Shown here: positions 25,246-33,337 of the stretch, piece by piece
How the letters are laid out: the number at the start of each line of letters is the position of its first letter
Numbering within the stretch: position 1 is the stretch's first letter
Assembly: GCA_964558415.1 (NCBI GenBank)
Contig: CAZLDI010000008.1
Span: forward strand, 1 to 64,000
Source: CAZLDI01 sp964558415
GTDB lineage: Bacteria; Chloroflexota; Dehalococcoidia; SM23-28-2; RBG-16-64-32
Reading direction: 5' to 3'
DNA: 64,000 bases
Notes under the pieces: generated by a model
What the model was told of the DNA's origin: nothing
The model's database searches: none
What the model saw: the letters and a program-made list of their open reading frames with translations, nothing else
Position numbers and translations under genes: made by a program

Positions 25246-27030
25246 GTGGCGGTGCTGCCGGCGGACGACACGCACGCCGGGGAGGATTGGGTAGTCCGCT
25301 CGTTCGTAGCGCAGTATTACGTCGAGGCCAGTGGGTCCGTCGCGGCCACAGAGGAGATTGTCGTTGATTTCGGTGGGCTGGAGCGCCACGGTATCTTCCG
25401 GGACATCCCTGTCCGCTACGAGTACGACTCCGGCCGAGACCGTCTGATCACGATCTCGTCCGTGGGCGTGAGCGACGGCGCTCAACCGATGCCCTTCGAG
25501 CTGACCTCGTCCGGGGCCAACCTGCGGATCAAGATCGGCGACCCGGACGTGCTGGTCAGCGGCGAGCAACGCTACTTGATTCGTTACTTTGCGCACGGAG
25601 GGCTGAACAGTTTCCCCGATCACGATGAGCTGTATTGGAACGTCACCGGTAACGAGTGGCCCGTAGGGATCGAGAACGCGAGCGCCTCGATGTCGTTGGC
25701 CTCGCCCGGCATTGAGAATGTGACCTGCTATCAAGGACCCGTGGGTTCTACCACGCCCTGCGATTCGAGTTCTGATGCTCAGTCGGCCGAGTTCTTCACC
25801 ACGCAAGCGCTCGCTGAAGGGTCAGGTCTGACGATCGTCGTCGGCATCGCCAACGGCGTGGTCAGCGTGCCGCCTCCGGTGCTGGTGGACCGGAGTGATG
25901 GCCCGCTGGACGCCGTCGGGTTCCGTGCCGTCCCGCTCGCCTTGGCGGTTACGGGGCTCGTTCTCGCGGCCGGTGCGGTGCTGCGCCTCTGGTGGATAGA
26001 GGGCCGGGACCGCTGGTTCGGCGACATGTATCACATCAGTGACAACGCGAAGTCTCGGACGAAGCCGCCCTTAGCGCGGGAGACGATCGTTGTGGAGTAC
26101 CAACCGCCGGAGATCGGACGGCGGGAGCGCCGTCTGCGCCCGGCGGAGGTCGGTCTGCTGGTGGACGAGGAGGCAGATACGCTGGATGTGAGTGCCACGA
26201 TCGTGGACCTGGCAGTGCGGAAATATCTGGTCATTAAGGAGCTGCCGAAGGATGGGATACTCGGAATCTTTCGGGGGCAGGACTATCAGCTGGAGATGCT
26301 TGGGGAGGCTGCAGGCTCCGTCGATCAACTACTCCCGTACGAACGGCGGCTGATGGATGCCCTGTTCGAAGCTGGAACGACCGCGAAGCTGAGCGAACTG
26401 AAGAACAAGTTCCACGAGGACCTGATTCTGGTGAAGCGCGACCTGTACGAGGAAGCCACGAAGGAGCTGAAGCTCTTCGCCCGTAACCCGGATACAGTGC
26501 GGACGGTTCATCGCGCCGCGGGCGTGGTAGTAGCTGTTGCCGGCGCAGGGGCAGCCTTCCTGTTCGGAGCCGTACTCAGCGCGGCGATCGTGGCGCTGCC
26601 GATCATCATAGGGGGACTCCTGCTGCTTTCGCTGGCGCACTTGATGCCCAGACGGACCGCGCAGGGGCGCGTGATGTACCGGCGGTGCCTTGGCTTTCGC
26701 CGGTATATGGTCACCGCGGAGACTGAGCGACAGAAGTTTGCGGAGCAGAAGAACATCTTCGAGCAGTATCTGCCATACGCAATCGTCTACGGGTGCGTGA
26801 AGAAGTGGGCGGAAGCGTTCGAGGGGTTGGGTGACGCGGCGGTGTCGCCCGCGTGGTACGTGGGTACGGGCGCGTTTGTGCCGGTGCACTTTGCGGAGAG
26901 CGTGCGCGATTTCTCGTCAAGCATATCTTCCGTAATGGCGTCCACACCTGGCGGCTCCGGGGGAAGCGGCTTTGGCGGCGGCGGGTTCTCGGGCGGTGGC
27001 GCTGGTGGCGGTGGCGGCGGCAGCTGGTAG
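25246..27030 (+). CDS. DUF2207 membrane protein (apparent frameshift at its N-terminus)
   Basis: The 594 visible codons encode the DUF2207 extracellular domain (VEASGSVAATEEIVVDFGG, HGIFRDIPVRYEYD), a membrane helix (about 228-248), a cytoplasmic region, a helix pair near 425-470, and a Gly/Ser-rich tail (SGFGGGGFSGGGAGGGGGG) typical of the family. The function is unknown. Members are usually made with an N-terminal signal peptide. Here the frame opens only at a GTG (25246) after a TGA at 25234, and the signal peptide lies in the frame of ATG 25173. It is either a sequencing or assembly error, a pseudogene, or programmed slippage at TTTT. Confidence 0.8.
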   Translation: MAVLPADDTHAGEDWVVRSFVAQYYVEASGSVAATEEIVVDFGGLERHGIFRDIPVRYEYDSGRDRLITISSVGVSDGAQPMPFELTSSGANLRIKIGDPDVLVSGEQRYLIRYFAHGGLNSFPDHDELYWNVTGNEWPVGIENASASMSLASPGIENVTCYQGPVGSTTPCDSSSDAQSAEFFTTQALAEGSGLTIVVGIANGVVSVPPPVLVDRSDGPLDAVGFRAVPLALAVTGLVLAAGAVLRLWWIEGRDRWFGDMYHISDNAKSRTKPPLARETIVVEYQPPEIGRRERRLRPAEVGLLVDEEADTLDVSATIVDLAVRKYLVIKELPKDGILGIFRGQDYQLEMLGEAAGSVDQLLPYERRLMDALFEAGTTAKLSELKNKFHEDLILVKRDLYEEATKELKLFARNPDTVRTVHRAAGVVVAVAGAGAAFLFGAVLSAAIVALPIIIGGLLLLSLAHLMPRRTAQGRVMYRRCLGFRRYMVTAETERQKFAEQKNIFEQYLPYAIVYGCVKKWAEAFEGLGDAAVSPAWYVGTGAFVPVHFAESVRDFSSSISSVMASTPGGSGGSGFGGGGFSGGGAGGGGGGSW

Positions 27031-27037
27031 ACGGCCC

Positions 27038-27922
27038 CTACGGCTCCATCCGGCGCTCCACGTCGTGCAGGAAGCGCTCCAGCTCAGGCGAAAGGGGCGT
27101 GGCATCTTCCTCAGGGGACGTTGCTGCGGCAGCCGAGTCATAGAGGGTTTCCAGCTCGCTGACCCAGGTCTGGAGGCGCGGGTCTTCCTGGATGCTGCGC
27201 TCAACCGCGGCGGTCTGGCGATCGATCTGTTCCTGCAGGTCGCTGAGGTCCAGATCCAGGCCGTACAGGCGCGAGAGCAGGCCCAACATGGATTGGAAGC
27301 CGCAATAGTCGCGCTCGATCTGCGCGTAGGCCGGGAGCTGGAGGATGAGGCCGGCGGTATCGATGTTGACCAGGGGTGCGCGTGTGCCCAGCAGCGCCAG
27401 GATGGTTGTTGGGCCCTCGTAACTGCTCTCGCGGACGCCGATGCTGCGCAGACGCTCCATGATTTCGGGATTGGTGGAGCCGCCGCTGGCGAGGGGCGGC
27501 CGCGTGTGCGGGACGGGCGCGTACATGGAGCCGACGAGCGCGTACTCCGTCACGCCGAAGCGGCTCATCACCTCCAGCAGTGAGTCTACGAAGTCTTCCC
27601 CGCGGGCGTGCGGTTCCAGCGCATGCATGAAGAGCCAGTCGCGCTCTCCCGCACCGCGGGCGTAACGGATGAACGTATTGGGGATGGTGACGTGCCGCTC
27701 ACCGCCTTCCCGGTAAAGCATCGGGCGGTAGCGGGTGAAGTCGTAGAAGTCGCCCGGCCGGGCGAGCTGGGCGACGAACTCCGCATTCCATGACTGCTCC
27801 AGGAAGGCGAGGGACATTGTGCCGACTGATCCAACGTCCACCCACGGCTGCAGCGCTGTCAAGAGCCGCGGACTGCGCAGCTCCGGCAGCGGCTCGCCGA
27901 CTTCGAAGGCGCCGATGCGCAT
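27038..27922 (-). CDS. PAC2-family protein
   Basis: 294 residues with the PAC2 (proteasome assembly chaperone 2-like) fold, found in archaea and in actinobacteria and Chloroflexota. Supporting features are RSPRLLTALQPWVDVGSVGTM near the start, ALVGSMYAPVPHTRPP in the middle and a helical Glu/Asp-rich C-terminus (LSDLQEQIDRQTAAVERSIQED). Members may bind peptides or assembly partners; no activity is established. It follows the metallo-hydrolase gene by 6 bases on the same strand and is probably cotranscribed with it. Confidence 0.82.
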   Translation of the reverse strand: MRIGAFEVGEPLPELRSPRLLTALQPWVDVGSVGTMSLAFLEQSWNAEFVAQLARPGDFYDFTRYRPMLYREGGERHVTIPNTFIRYARGAGERDWLFMHALEPHARGEDFVDSLLEVMSRFGVTEYALVGSMYAPVPHTRPPLASGGSTNPEIMERLRSIGVRESSYEGPTTILALLGTRAPLVNIDTAGLILQLPAYAQIERDYCGFQSMLGLLSRLYGLDLDLSDLQEQIDRQTAAVERSIQEDPRLQTWVSELETLYDSAAAATSPEEDATPLSPELERFLHDVERRMEP

Positions 27923-27928
27923 CGAGGC

Positions 27929-29203
27929 CTAAGAAAGCGCCTTCAGGCGCGCCTCGGCGTCGCGGACGCCGGCGAGGAAAGCGCCGCGGGCCATCAGGGA
28001 GCGTTCCGTCTCCGCTCGTTGCTGGAAGAGCTCCCGCCAGAGCTCCCAGGCCTCGCGATTATCCGGCTCGCCCTTGCGGACGAAATCGACCAGGTGGCAG
28101 GCGATCTGAATGTCGCCGTCATCGCGCGCCTTCCTGGCGCGGGCGAGAATGGGCGCCGAGCCGACGGTGCCGATCAGGGCCGCGAACACCTCTTCCGAGT
28201 GCGCCGGGAGCATGTTCGCCGGATTGCCGTCATACCAACCGCCGTAAAGACGCCAGACGTTGCGGGCGATGAACTCCGGATGGTCGTAGATGGGCTGCAG
28301 CCAGGGCTTGTCCGTAGCGGGCCAGTCTATCTCCCGGATGATGTCTTCCAGCCACTTCCCTTCGTTCATCTTGGTCACGACTTGGTCGTGAATGGAGCGG
28401 AGGAAGTTGGCGGTCGTGAGCAGCGCCTCCTGGATACGCTCCTCTCCGGCCATCGCGGGGCCGTGCCCGGGCAGCAAGTGCAGCGGACGAAGCGCCGCCA
28501 TCTTTTCGAGCGCGTCTGCCCAATCCTTCGCATAGCGCTGGACCTTATAGGGATTGCCCGCGTTAGGTGTGCACCAGACGAACGTGTCGCCGGGGCAGAG
28601 GACGCGGCGGGACGGGTTCCAGACCCAGGTCTCGTCATCGGTCTCTCCGCGGGCGTGGTAAAGCTCGAAGACCTCCTTGCCGGCGGTCACAGTGATCGCG
28701 CCGTCGTACGTGGTGTCCGGGTACGTAAAGGGCGCGGTGGAGAAGCCGGCAAAATTTTCGGGCATGTTGAACTGGATTCGGTTGATGTTGTCGTTCTGGC
28801 GGCCCATGAGCTTGTAGCGGTCGAAGCGGGGTACCACGTCGCGGTGTGCGATGACACGCGGCTTGGCATCGCCGCGAGAGGCCGCCTCGGCGATGATCGC
28901 GCCGGTGCCCGTGCAGTGGTCTATGTGGCCGTGCGTGTAGACGATCGATTCGATGGGGGCCTGCGAGTGGTCCTTGCGCAGGCTGCTCAGCATGTTCGGT
29001 GTGAACTGGTTGACGCAGGTGTCGACCATGAAGAGACGGCCATCACAGTCGAAAACGGTGACGTTCGCCATGGTCGGGAAGAAGTAAACGCGGTCCGCGA
29101 CGATTTCCGAGGCGCCGCGATAGAAGAAGGCGGCATCCTCGGCGGGAATACTGCGCGCGGAGCGAAACTCGATTGGCATCTGCTGTGCGGTGTCCTGAGT
29201 CAT
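27929..29203 (-). CDS. Metallo-beta-lactamase-fold hydrolase, alkylsulfatase-like
   Basis: 424 residues. The N-terminal MBL domain has the dinuclear zinc motif YTHGHIDHCTG (HxHxDH). The later His of LYHARGETDDETW and the Asp of LCPGDTFVW complete the site, with LLPGHGPAM following. The C-terminal part (IYDHPEFIARNVWRLYGGWYDGNPANMLP) matches the dimerisation region of SdsA1/YjcS-type alkyl sulfatases. It lacks a visible signal peptide, so it is probably cytoplasmic. The substrate may be a sulfate ester or another compound. AAGGAGG precedes the ATG. Confidence 0.85.
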   Translation of the reverse strand: MTQDTAQQMPIEFRSARSIPAEDAAFFYRGASEIVADRVYFFPTMANVTVFDCDGRLFMVDTCVNQFTPNMLSSLRKDHSQAPIESIVYTHGHIDHCTGTGAIIAEAASRGDAKPRVIAHRDVVPRFDRYKLMGRQNDNINRIQFNMPENFAGFSTAPFTYPDTTYDGAITVTAGKEVFELYHARGETDDETWVWNPSRRVLCPGDTFVWCTPNAGNPYKVQRYAKDWADALEKMAALRPLHLLPGHGPAMAGEERIQEALLTTANFLRSIHDQVVTKMNEGKWLEDIIREIDWPATDKPWLQPIYDHPEFIARNVWRLYGGWYDGNPANMLPAHSEEVFAALIGTVGSAPILARARKARDDGDIQIACHLVDFVRKGEPDNREAWELWRELFQQRAETERSLMARGAFLAGVRDAEARLKALS

Positions 29204-29232
29204 AGGCGGGCCTCCTTATGGTTCGTGGCGAA

Positions 29233-29238
29233 AGTATA
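29233..29238 (-). promoter_or_regulatory. -10 box for the alkylsulfatase-like gene
   Basis: TATACT on the minus strand, preceded by TTG, lies about 30 bases before ATG 29203. That leaves room for the AAGGAGG ribosome site. The -35 is not clear. Confidence 0.45.
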
Positions 29239-29284
29239 CAACGTACCGTAAGCGTGAACGATGTGTGAAGAAAGCGTGAAGTGG

Positions 29285-29313
29285 TTGGAGGGCGATAGGT
29301 ATTGAAATAAGAT
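29285..29313 (+). promoter_or_regulatory. Promoter of a short transcript
   Basis: TTGGAG (29285-29290), 17 bases, then TAAGAT (29308-29313) on the plus strand. Transcription would start near 29320 and meet an intrinsic terminator about 100 bases later, with no convincing ORF between. Confidence 0.5.
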
Positions 29314-29319
29314 GTCGAT

Positions 29320-29423
29320 TCGGTTGTTAATGTAAGTGGCGTGCGGTCCCTTCCCACGGGCGGGGGGATGAGCGGCCTGGTCGGAAAAGGGCCGCCGTCT
29401 GGTTCCCCGCCCGTTTTCTTTTT
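29320..29423 (+). ncRNA. Candidate small RNA or attenuated leader
   Basis: About 104 bases lie between the promoter at 29285-29313 and the terminator ending at 29423. The only starts give trivial ORFs. The sequence folds into an outer 10-bp stem with an inner GC-rich stem. It does not match SRP RNA, 6S RNA or tmRNA by eye. It could be a free small RNA or the attenuated leader of the flippase gene, which also has its own -10 box. Confidence 0.4.
29356..29423 (+). terminator. Rho-independent terminator with strong U-tract
   Basis: A 10-bp GC-rich stem (29356-29365 with 29405-29414) closes a 39-base loop that holds its own smaller stem. It is followed by TTTTCTTTTT (29414-29423). This is the most classical terminator tail in the window. 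Confidence 0.75.
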
Positions 29424-29442
29424 CGCTGCCGCGCGTACGCGC

Positions 29443-29448
29443 TACAAT
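29443..29448 (+). promoter_or_regulatory. -10 box of the flippase-like gene
   Basis: TACAAT ends 8 bases before GTG 29457, predicting a transcript that begins at or next to the start codon. GGAGGG overlaps this region, so either leaderless or ribosome-site-driven initiation is possible. Confidence 0.5.
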
Positions 29449-29456
29449 CCCGGAGG

Positions 29457-30482
29457 GTGGAGTACGAGACAGGGGTTGAACCAGCGCGGCACGGGTTCCT
29501 TCGCCGCCACCTTCCGTTGATCCGCACTCTGGCGCAGCTGGGCCTGGCGGGCGCGCTGCTGACGGCGCTCTTGCTGCGGGTGGACGTTGGCGCCGTTCGC
29601 GACGAACTGGAGGATGCGACGCTTTGGTGGCTGCCTTTGGCGTTTGTAGCGAACCTTACTTCAGACTTCTTCCGGGCGGTCCGCTGGCAGCAGTTCTTCG
29701 CGCCGCTACAGCGCGTGGGCGTAGTTTTCCTCTTCACCGTCGCCATTCTGGGGGTCGCCTGCAACCTGGCGCTGCCGTTTCGCGCTGGAGAGGTCGTACG
29801 CGTTCAAGTCCTGCGAAAGCGTACGGGATTGGCGGCGTCGAGCGTCGTAGCCACGATTCTGTCCGAGAAGCTGATGGACATGGTGGCCTTCTCGACCTTC
29901 ATCGTGCTGGGGGTCGTGCTGTACGAGGAGGCCCACTTCCTGTGGCCGCTGCTTGTTGCCTACGGAGCGGTAATGGTGGCGGGAGTGATTGGCGCGCGCC
30001 GGCTGGCCGTCTGGGCGCAAGCGGAGCCTGACGTGCGATCGCAAGCGGAGGGCAGGCTTCGGACGTGGGTTAACGCGCAGGCCAGGGGCCTGGGCCAGGG
30101 GCTTGAGTCGTTCCGGAGACCGCGAGCGATGTTTCATGTCGTCTGGGCTTCGCACGCGGCCTGGCTGTGCGAGGCGACGATGTACTATGCCTGCGGAGAG
30201 GCGCTAGGGTTCGACCTGCCGTTCGCGGTGTACTTGCTGGTGGTCGTGGCGGCCACGGCCGCGGTGTCTGTTCCCGTCACGCAGGCCGGGCTCGGCGTAT
30301 TCGAATTGGCGATCACAGCGCTCCTCGTGGCGTTCGGCGTCGATGAGGCCGAGGCAGCAGCATTCGCGATCTTCTCGCACGTGATGCTGGCAATCCCGTA
30401 CTTCGCGACCGGACCGCTTGCGGCGATCGCGCTGCGGCTGAGCCCGGCGGACATACTATTTCTGCGGGTCGGGAAGGGCTAG
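29457..30482 (+). CDS. Flippase-like integral membrane protein (AglD/MprF-N, UPF0104 type)
   Basis: 341 residues with about eight predicted membrane helices. It shows the family pattern of the lysylphosphatidylglycerol synthetase transmembrane region: RAVRWQQFF near the start, ALPFRAGEVVRV (conserved Arg-Ala-Gly-Glu), ATILSEKLMDM, then VPVTQAGLGVFE near the end. These proteins are thought to flip lipids or lipid-linked sugars. The soluble synthetase domain of MprF is absent. The start is GTG 29457; no better start is seen. The last codon lies 7 bases from the convergent cytidylate-kinase-like gene. Confidence 0.88.
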   Translation: MEYETGVEPARHGFLRRHLPLIRTLAQLGLAGALLTALLLRVDVGAVRDELEDATLWWLPLAFVANLTSDFFRAVRWQQFFAPLQRVGVVFLFTVAILGVACNLALPFRAGEVVRVQVLRKRTGLAASSVVATILSEKLMDMVAFSTFIVLGVVLYEEAHFLWPLLVAYGAVMVAGVIGARRLAVWAQAEPDVRSQAEGRLRTWVNAQARGLGQGLESFRRPRAMFHVVWASHAAWLCEATMYYACGEALGFDLPFAVYLLVVVAATAAVSVPVTQAGLGVFELAITALLVAFGVDEAEAAAFAIFSHVMLAIPYFATGPLAAIALRLSPADILFLRVGKG

Positions 30483-30489
30483 GCTTCCG

Positions 30490-31104
30490 CTACATCCTTT
30501 TCGCCACAGCGATGATGAGGTCGGCGCCAAGACCGGCGGCAATATGTTCTGTGTTTAGGACGATGTCGTAGTGTGTTGGCTGCTCTTTCTGGACGCCGTA
30601 GAAGCGCTGGAGGTAGGCGGCGCGCTGCTTGTCTGAAGTCGCGACGGCTTTCTTAGCCCAGGCGTCGTCCATTTTGCTTGCCGCGGCTAGACGTGATGCC
30701 CGTAGGTCCGGCGGTGCGCTGACGAACACGCGGAGCAGGCCCGGACTGCCGGCGAGGGGGATGCTGGCGCCGTGGGCGACGATGACGACATCCCCCGCGG
30801 ACGCGACCTCGCGTACCACTTGCTCAATCAGACTCTCGTAGACTGCGCTGGTTTCGACCGGAGGCGGTACGAAAGCGCCCGCCTCGATGGGGGTGTTCCC
30901 AAGGTTCTGGAGAATGCGCTCGATCAGTCCAGGAGTGTGCTCGGCGCGCTGGATCGTTTCCGGCGAGACTCCGGCCTTCTCGGCGGCGCGGACGACGATC
31001 TCATCGTCCACATACCGGAAGTTCATCGCCTGGGCAACTTCCCGGCCAATCTCCTCGGCGTTGGCGCCCAGCGCTCGCGCTATGCTGATGACTTTGCAGC
31101 CCAT
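30490..31104 (-). CDS. Cytidylate-kinase-like family protein with degenerate P-loop
   Basis: 204 residues of the cytidylate-kinase-like family. The expected GSGGREIGR nucleotide-binding segment reads GANAEEIGREVAQAM, so the Gly-rich loop is partly lost. FRYVDDEIVVRAAEKAGV and the VVIVAHGASIPL, LRVFVSAPPDLR and DIVLNTEHI segments fit the fold. The role is unknown; it may bind but not phosphorylate nucleotides. AAGGAG precedes ATG 31104, and a TATAAT -10 box lies at 31144-31149. Confidence 0.78.
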   Translation of the reverse strand: MGCKVISIARALGANAEEIGREVAQAMNFRYVDDEIVVRAAEKAGVSPETIQRAEHTPGLIERILQNLGNTPIEAGAFVPPPVETSAVYESLIEQVVREVASAGDVVIVAHGASIPLAGSPGLLRVFVSAPPDLRASRLAAASKMDDAWAKKAVATSDKQRAAYLQRFYGVQKEQPTHYDIVLNTEHIAAGLGADLIIAVAKRM

Positions 31105-31143
31105 GTGCGTGCTCCTTTTCGCCTAAGGGGACAAGATGTGCGG

Positions 31144-31149
31144 ATTATA
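31144..31149 (-). promoter_or_regulatory. -10 box of the cytidylate-kinase-like gene
   Basis: TATAAT on the minus strand, preceded by TTG, is placed about 40 bases before ATG 31104, with a normal-length leader containing AAGGAG. Confidence 0.55.
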
Positions 31150-31207
31150 CAACGGCGCCTGTTAGAAGACCGCCGGACGGCGTGCGGGCCGTCGTTGGCG
31201 GTGCGGA

Positions 31208-32191
31208 TTAGATCCAGTGGTGCTCGCGGTACCAGGCACCGGTCTTGCTCGCCCCCGCCCGGATGTCCACGAGGGGTTCCCAGCCCAGGTCGCGTCGCAG
31301 GTCCTGGCTGGAGCAGACCCAGGCGCTCTGCGCCATCTCGCGGACCTTATCTCGGGTCAAGGAGACGGCGCGTCGGGCGAGAAAGCCGAACGCCTCACTG
31401 GCCAGCGCTGCGCCTTCGAAAGTAATGCGCGGACAACTGAGCCGAACGGCCCGCCTGCCGACGGATCCCTCGACGGCGGAGAGGAGGTCGCGCCAGGTGT
31501 GGACTGCGCCGTCCTCCGGGCAATAGATCTTGCCGCCGACGTCTGCTTCCGAGGTCACGGCGAGGTGGACGGCGTGGACGATATCGGCCACATAGACGAT
31601 GGAGATTCGGTTCTGTCCACCCATCAGGAGCGGCGCGACACGAAAGCGGGCGAGCTGAAAGAACGGCACGAGCGCGGGATCGCGCGGGCCGTAGATGACA
31701 GGCGGCCGGATTATGACGCTGCGAGAAGCGATGCCTGAGGAGCGGATTAGTTCCTCGCCGGCAAGTTTCGTGCGGCCGTAAGCACTGACCGGGCTCGCCG
31801 GGGCAGCGACGGGACGCGGTGATCCGTCCGGGCTCGGACCGTGGGCGGCAAGGCTGGAGATGTGGACAAAGCGCCGGAGGTCCGGGTTCGCGGCCTCGAT
31901 GACGCGGAGCAAGTTTTCGGTCCCCCCGGCGTTGACCGCGGCGAACTCCGCTTCCGTGCGCGCCTTGACGAGGCCTGCCGCGTGCACGACCGCCTCGACG
32001 CCTTCCACCGCAGGGGGGAGTGAGGCAGCGTCGGTCACATCGCCCAGCGCGACTTCGTGCTCGAAGTCACGCAGGAATTCGCGGTTGGACGTGCGCCGCA
32101 GGAGGACCCGGACGGTGTGTCTCTGGCCTGCCAGGTGCTGGGCGAGGTGCGAGCCAAGGAAGCCGGACGCGCCGGTAACGAGGACCTTCAC
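31208..32191 (-). CDS. cerR: NAD-dependent epimerase/dehydratase, probable ceramide reductase
   Basis: 327 residues of the extended short-chain dehydrogenase family. The N-terminal Rossmann motif is VTGASGFLGSHLAQHL. Ser and YGRTKLAGE (Tyr/Lys) supply the catalytic triad, followed by RPPVIYGPRD. By itself it could be any sugar epimerase or ketoreductase. In this place, directly after an SPT-like gene and a YghO-like acyltransferase, it best fits CerR, which reduces the 3-keto group of oxidised ceramide. GTG 32191 overlaps the stop of the upstream gene by 4 bases (GTGA). The longer frame to 32290 would overlap that gene further. Confidence 0.72.
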   Translation of the reverse strand: MKVLVTGASGFLGSHLAQHLAGQRHTVRVLLRRTSNREFLRDFEHEVALGDVTDAASLPPAVEGVEAVVHAAGLVKARTEAEFAAVNAGGTENLLRVIEAANPDLRRFVHISSLAAHGPSPDGSPRPVAAPASPVSAYGRTKLAGEELIRSSGIASRSVIIRPPVIYGPRDPALVPFFQLARFRVAPLLMGGQNRISIVYVADIVHAVHLAVTSEADVGGKIYCPEDGAVHTWRDLLSAVEGSVGRRAVRLSCPRITFEGAALASEAFGFLARRAVSLTRDKVREMAQSAWVCSSQDLRRDLGWEPLVDIRAGASKTGAWYREHHWI

Positions 32192-33312
32192 CGATCCAGC
32201 GATTTCTCGTAAATTCGGTACGTCTTGTAGTGCCGCGCGCCCACTTTGCCGATGATGGAGTTGATGAGGTTGTTGTCTTCGAGCGTCCACGAGAACTCAG
32301 CCCACTTGTAGCCCTGGCGCACGGCGCCGCGATAGATCTCGTCGCAGAGGAGGTAGGCGAGGCCTGCGTATTTGCGAGACCTGAACTCCTTTCTTATGCC
32401 GAGCATCAGCAGGCGCCCGGTCTTAATCCGCTTCACCTTTAGTCTCCAGAGGAGCTTGAGGAAGCCGAACGGGAAAAGGCGCCCATTGAGGTCCTGGATC
32501 GCTTCGTTGACGTTGGGCACGGCCAGCGCCACGCCGGCGACCACTCCGTCAATCTCGACGAAGGGCACGATGTTCTTGTCCACGATGAGCCGTAGGTCAC
32601 TCGACATCTGTTTCGCTTCCTCCTTCGTCGCGGGCACGAATCCCCAGTTCTCGCTCCATGCTTCGTTGTAGAGGTCGAGGATCGTGCGCACCTCCTCCTC
32701 GAAGTGGCCAAGGTCGGCGAGCCTGACCTTCACCTCCGGCCTGCTGCGCAGCTCGTTGGCAAACCTGAACGGGGAGCCGCTCGGCACGGTCTGGGACTCC
32801 CAGAGCCAGGCGTAGAGATCCTTCGCCTTCTTGTATCCGCATCCTTCCACCAGGCGAAGGTAATAGGGCTGGCTGTAGGGCATCAGGATCACAGGCGGCG
32901 AGTCGTAGCCATCGACGACGAACCCCAACTCGCTGTTAACGGAGAAGCTCATCGGGCCGCGGATCCGGTCCATTCCGCGCTCACGCAGCCAGGCCTCGGC
33001 GGCGCCAAGCAGCGCGGCCGCGACCACCGGATCGTCTTCGGACTCGAAAAAGCCGAAGAAACCCGTGCGTTCCGCGTGGAAGCGATTGTGCTCGTGGTCG
33101 ATGTGGGCGGAGATGCGGCCGGCGGGCACGCCGTCACGGCGAGCCAGGAAGAGCTGAACATCGGCGTGGAGGTAGAAGGGATTGTGGTTGGGCGAGAACA
33201 GGTGGCGTTGCAGGTTCAGGAGTGGGGGCGTCCAGTGCGGTTTGCCCCGGTACAAGCGCCATGGCAGGCGGATGAAGGTATCGAGGTGCTTACGACTCGA
33301 GACCGGGTCCAC
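32188..33312 (-). CDS. bcerS: GNAT-like acyltransferase of the YghO / bacterial ceramide synthase family
   Basis: 374 residues. The N-terminal pattern FIRLPWRLYRGKPHWTPPL, then HNPFYLHADVQLFLARRDG and GRISAHIDHEHN, is typical of the YghO family that includes bacterial ceramide synthase. The second half is a GNAT-like fold (VAGVALAVPNVNEAI, GIRKEFRSRKYAGLAYLL). By family it would transfer a fatty acyl group to the amine of a sphingoid base. The GTG start at 33312 follows the SPT-like stop by 25 bases, and the end overlaps cerR, so the three genes form one unit. There is no visible membrane anchor. Confidence 0.75.
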   Translation of the reverse strand: MDPVSSRKHLDTFIRLPWRLYRGKPHWTPPLLNLQRHLFSPNHNPFYLHADVQLFLARRDGVPAGRISAHIDHEHNRFHAERTGFFGFFESEDDPVVAAALLGAAEAWLRERGMDRIRGPMSFSVNSELGFVVDGYDSPPVILMPYSQPYYLRLVEGCGYKKAKDLYAWLWESQTVPSGSPFRFANELRSRPEVKVRLADLGHFEEEVRTILDLYNEAWSENWGFVPATKEEAKQMSSDLRLIVDKNIVPFVEIDGVVAGVALAVPNVNEAIQDLNGRLFPFGFLKLLWRLKVKRIKTGRLLMLGIRKEFRSRKYAGLAYLLCDEIYRGAVRQGYKWAEFSWTLEDNNLINSIIGKVGARHYKTYRIYEKSLDR

Positions 33313-33337
33313 CGAGATTGCGGCGTCCGGCGCCGCG

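Noticed and set aside
29320..29423. SRP (4.5S) RNA
   Set aside because: A GGAA stretch lies in a loop, but the conserved asymmetric bulge and closing pairs are absent.
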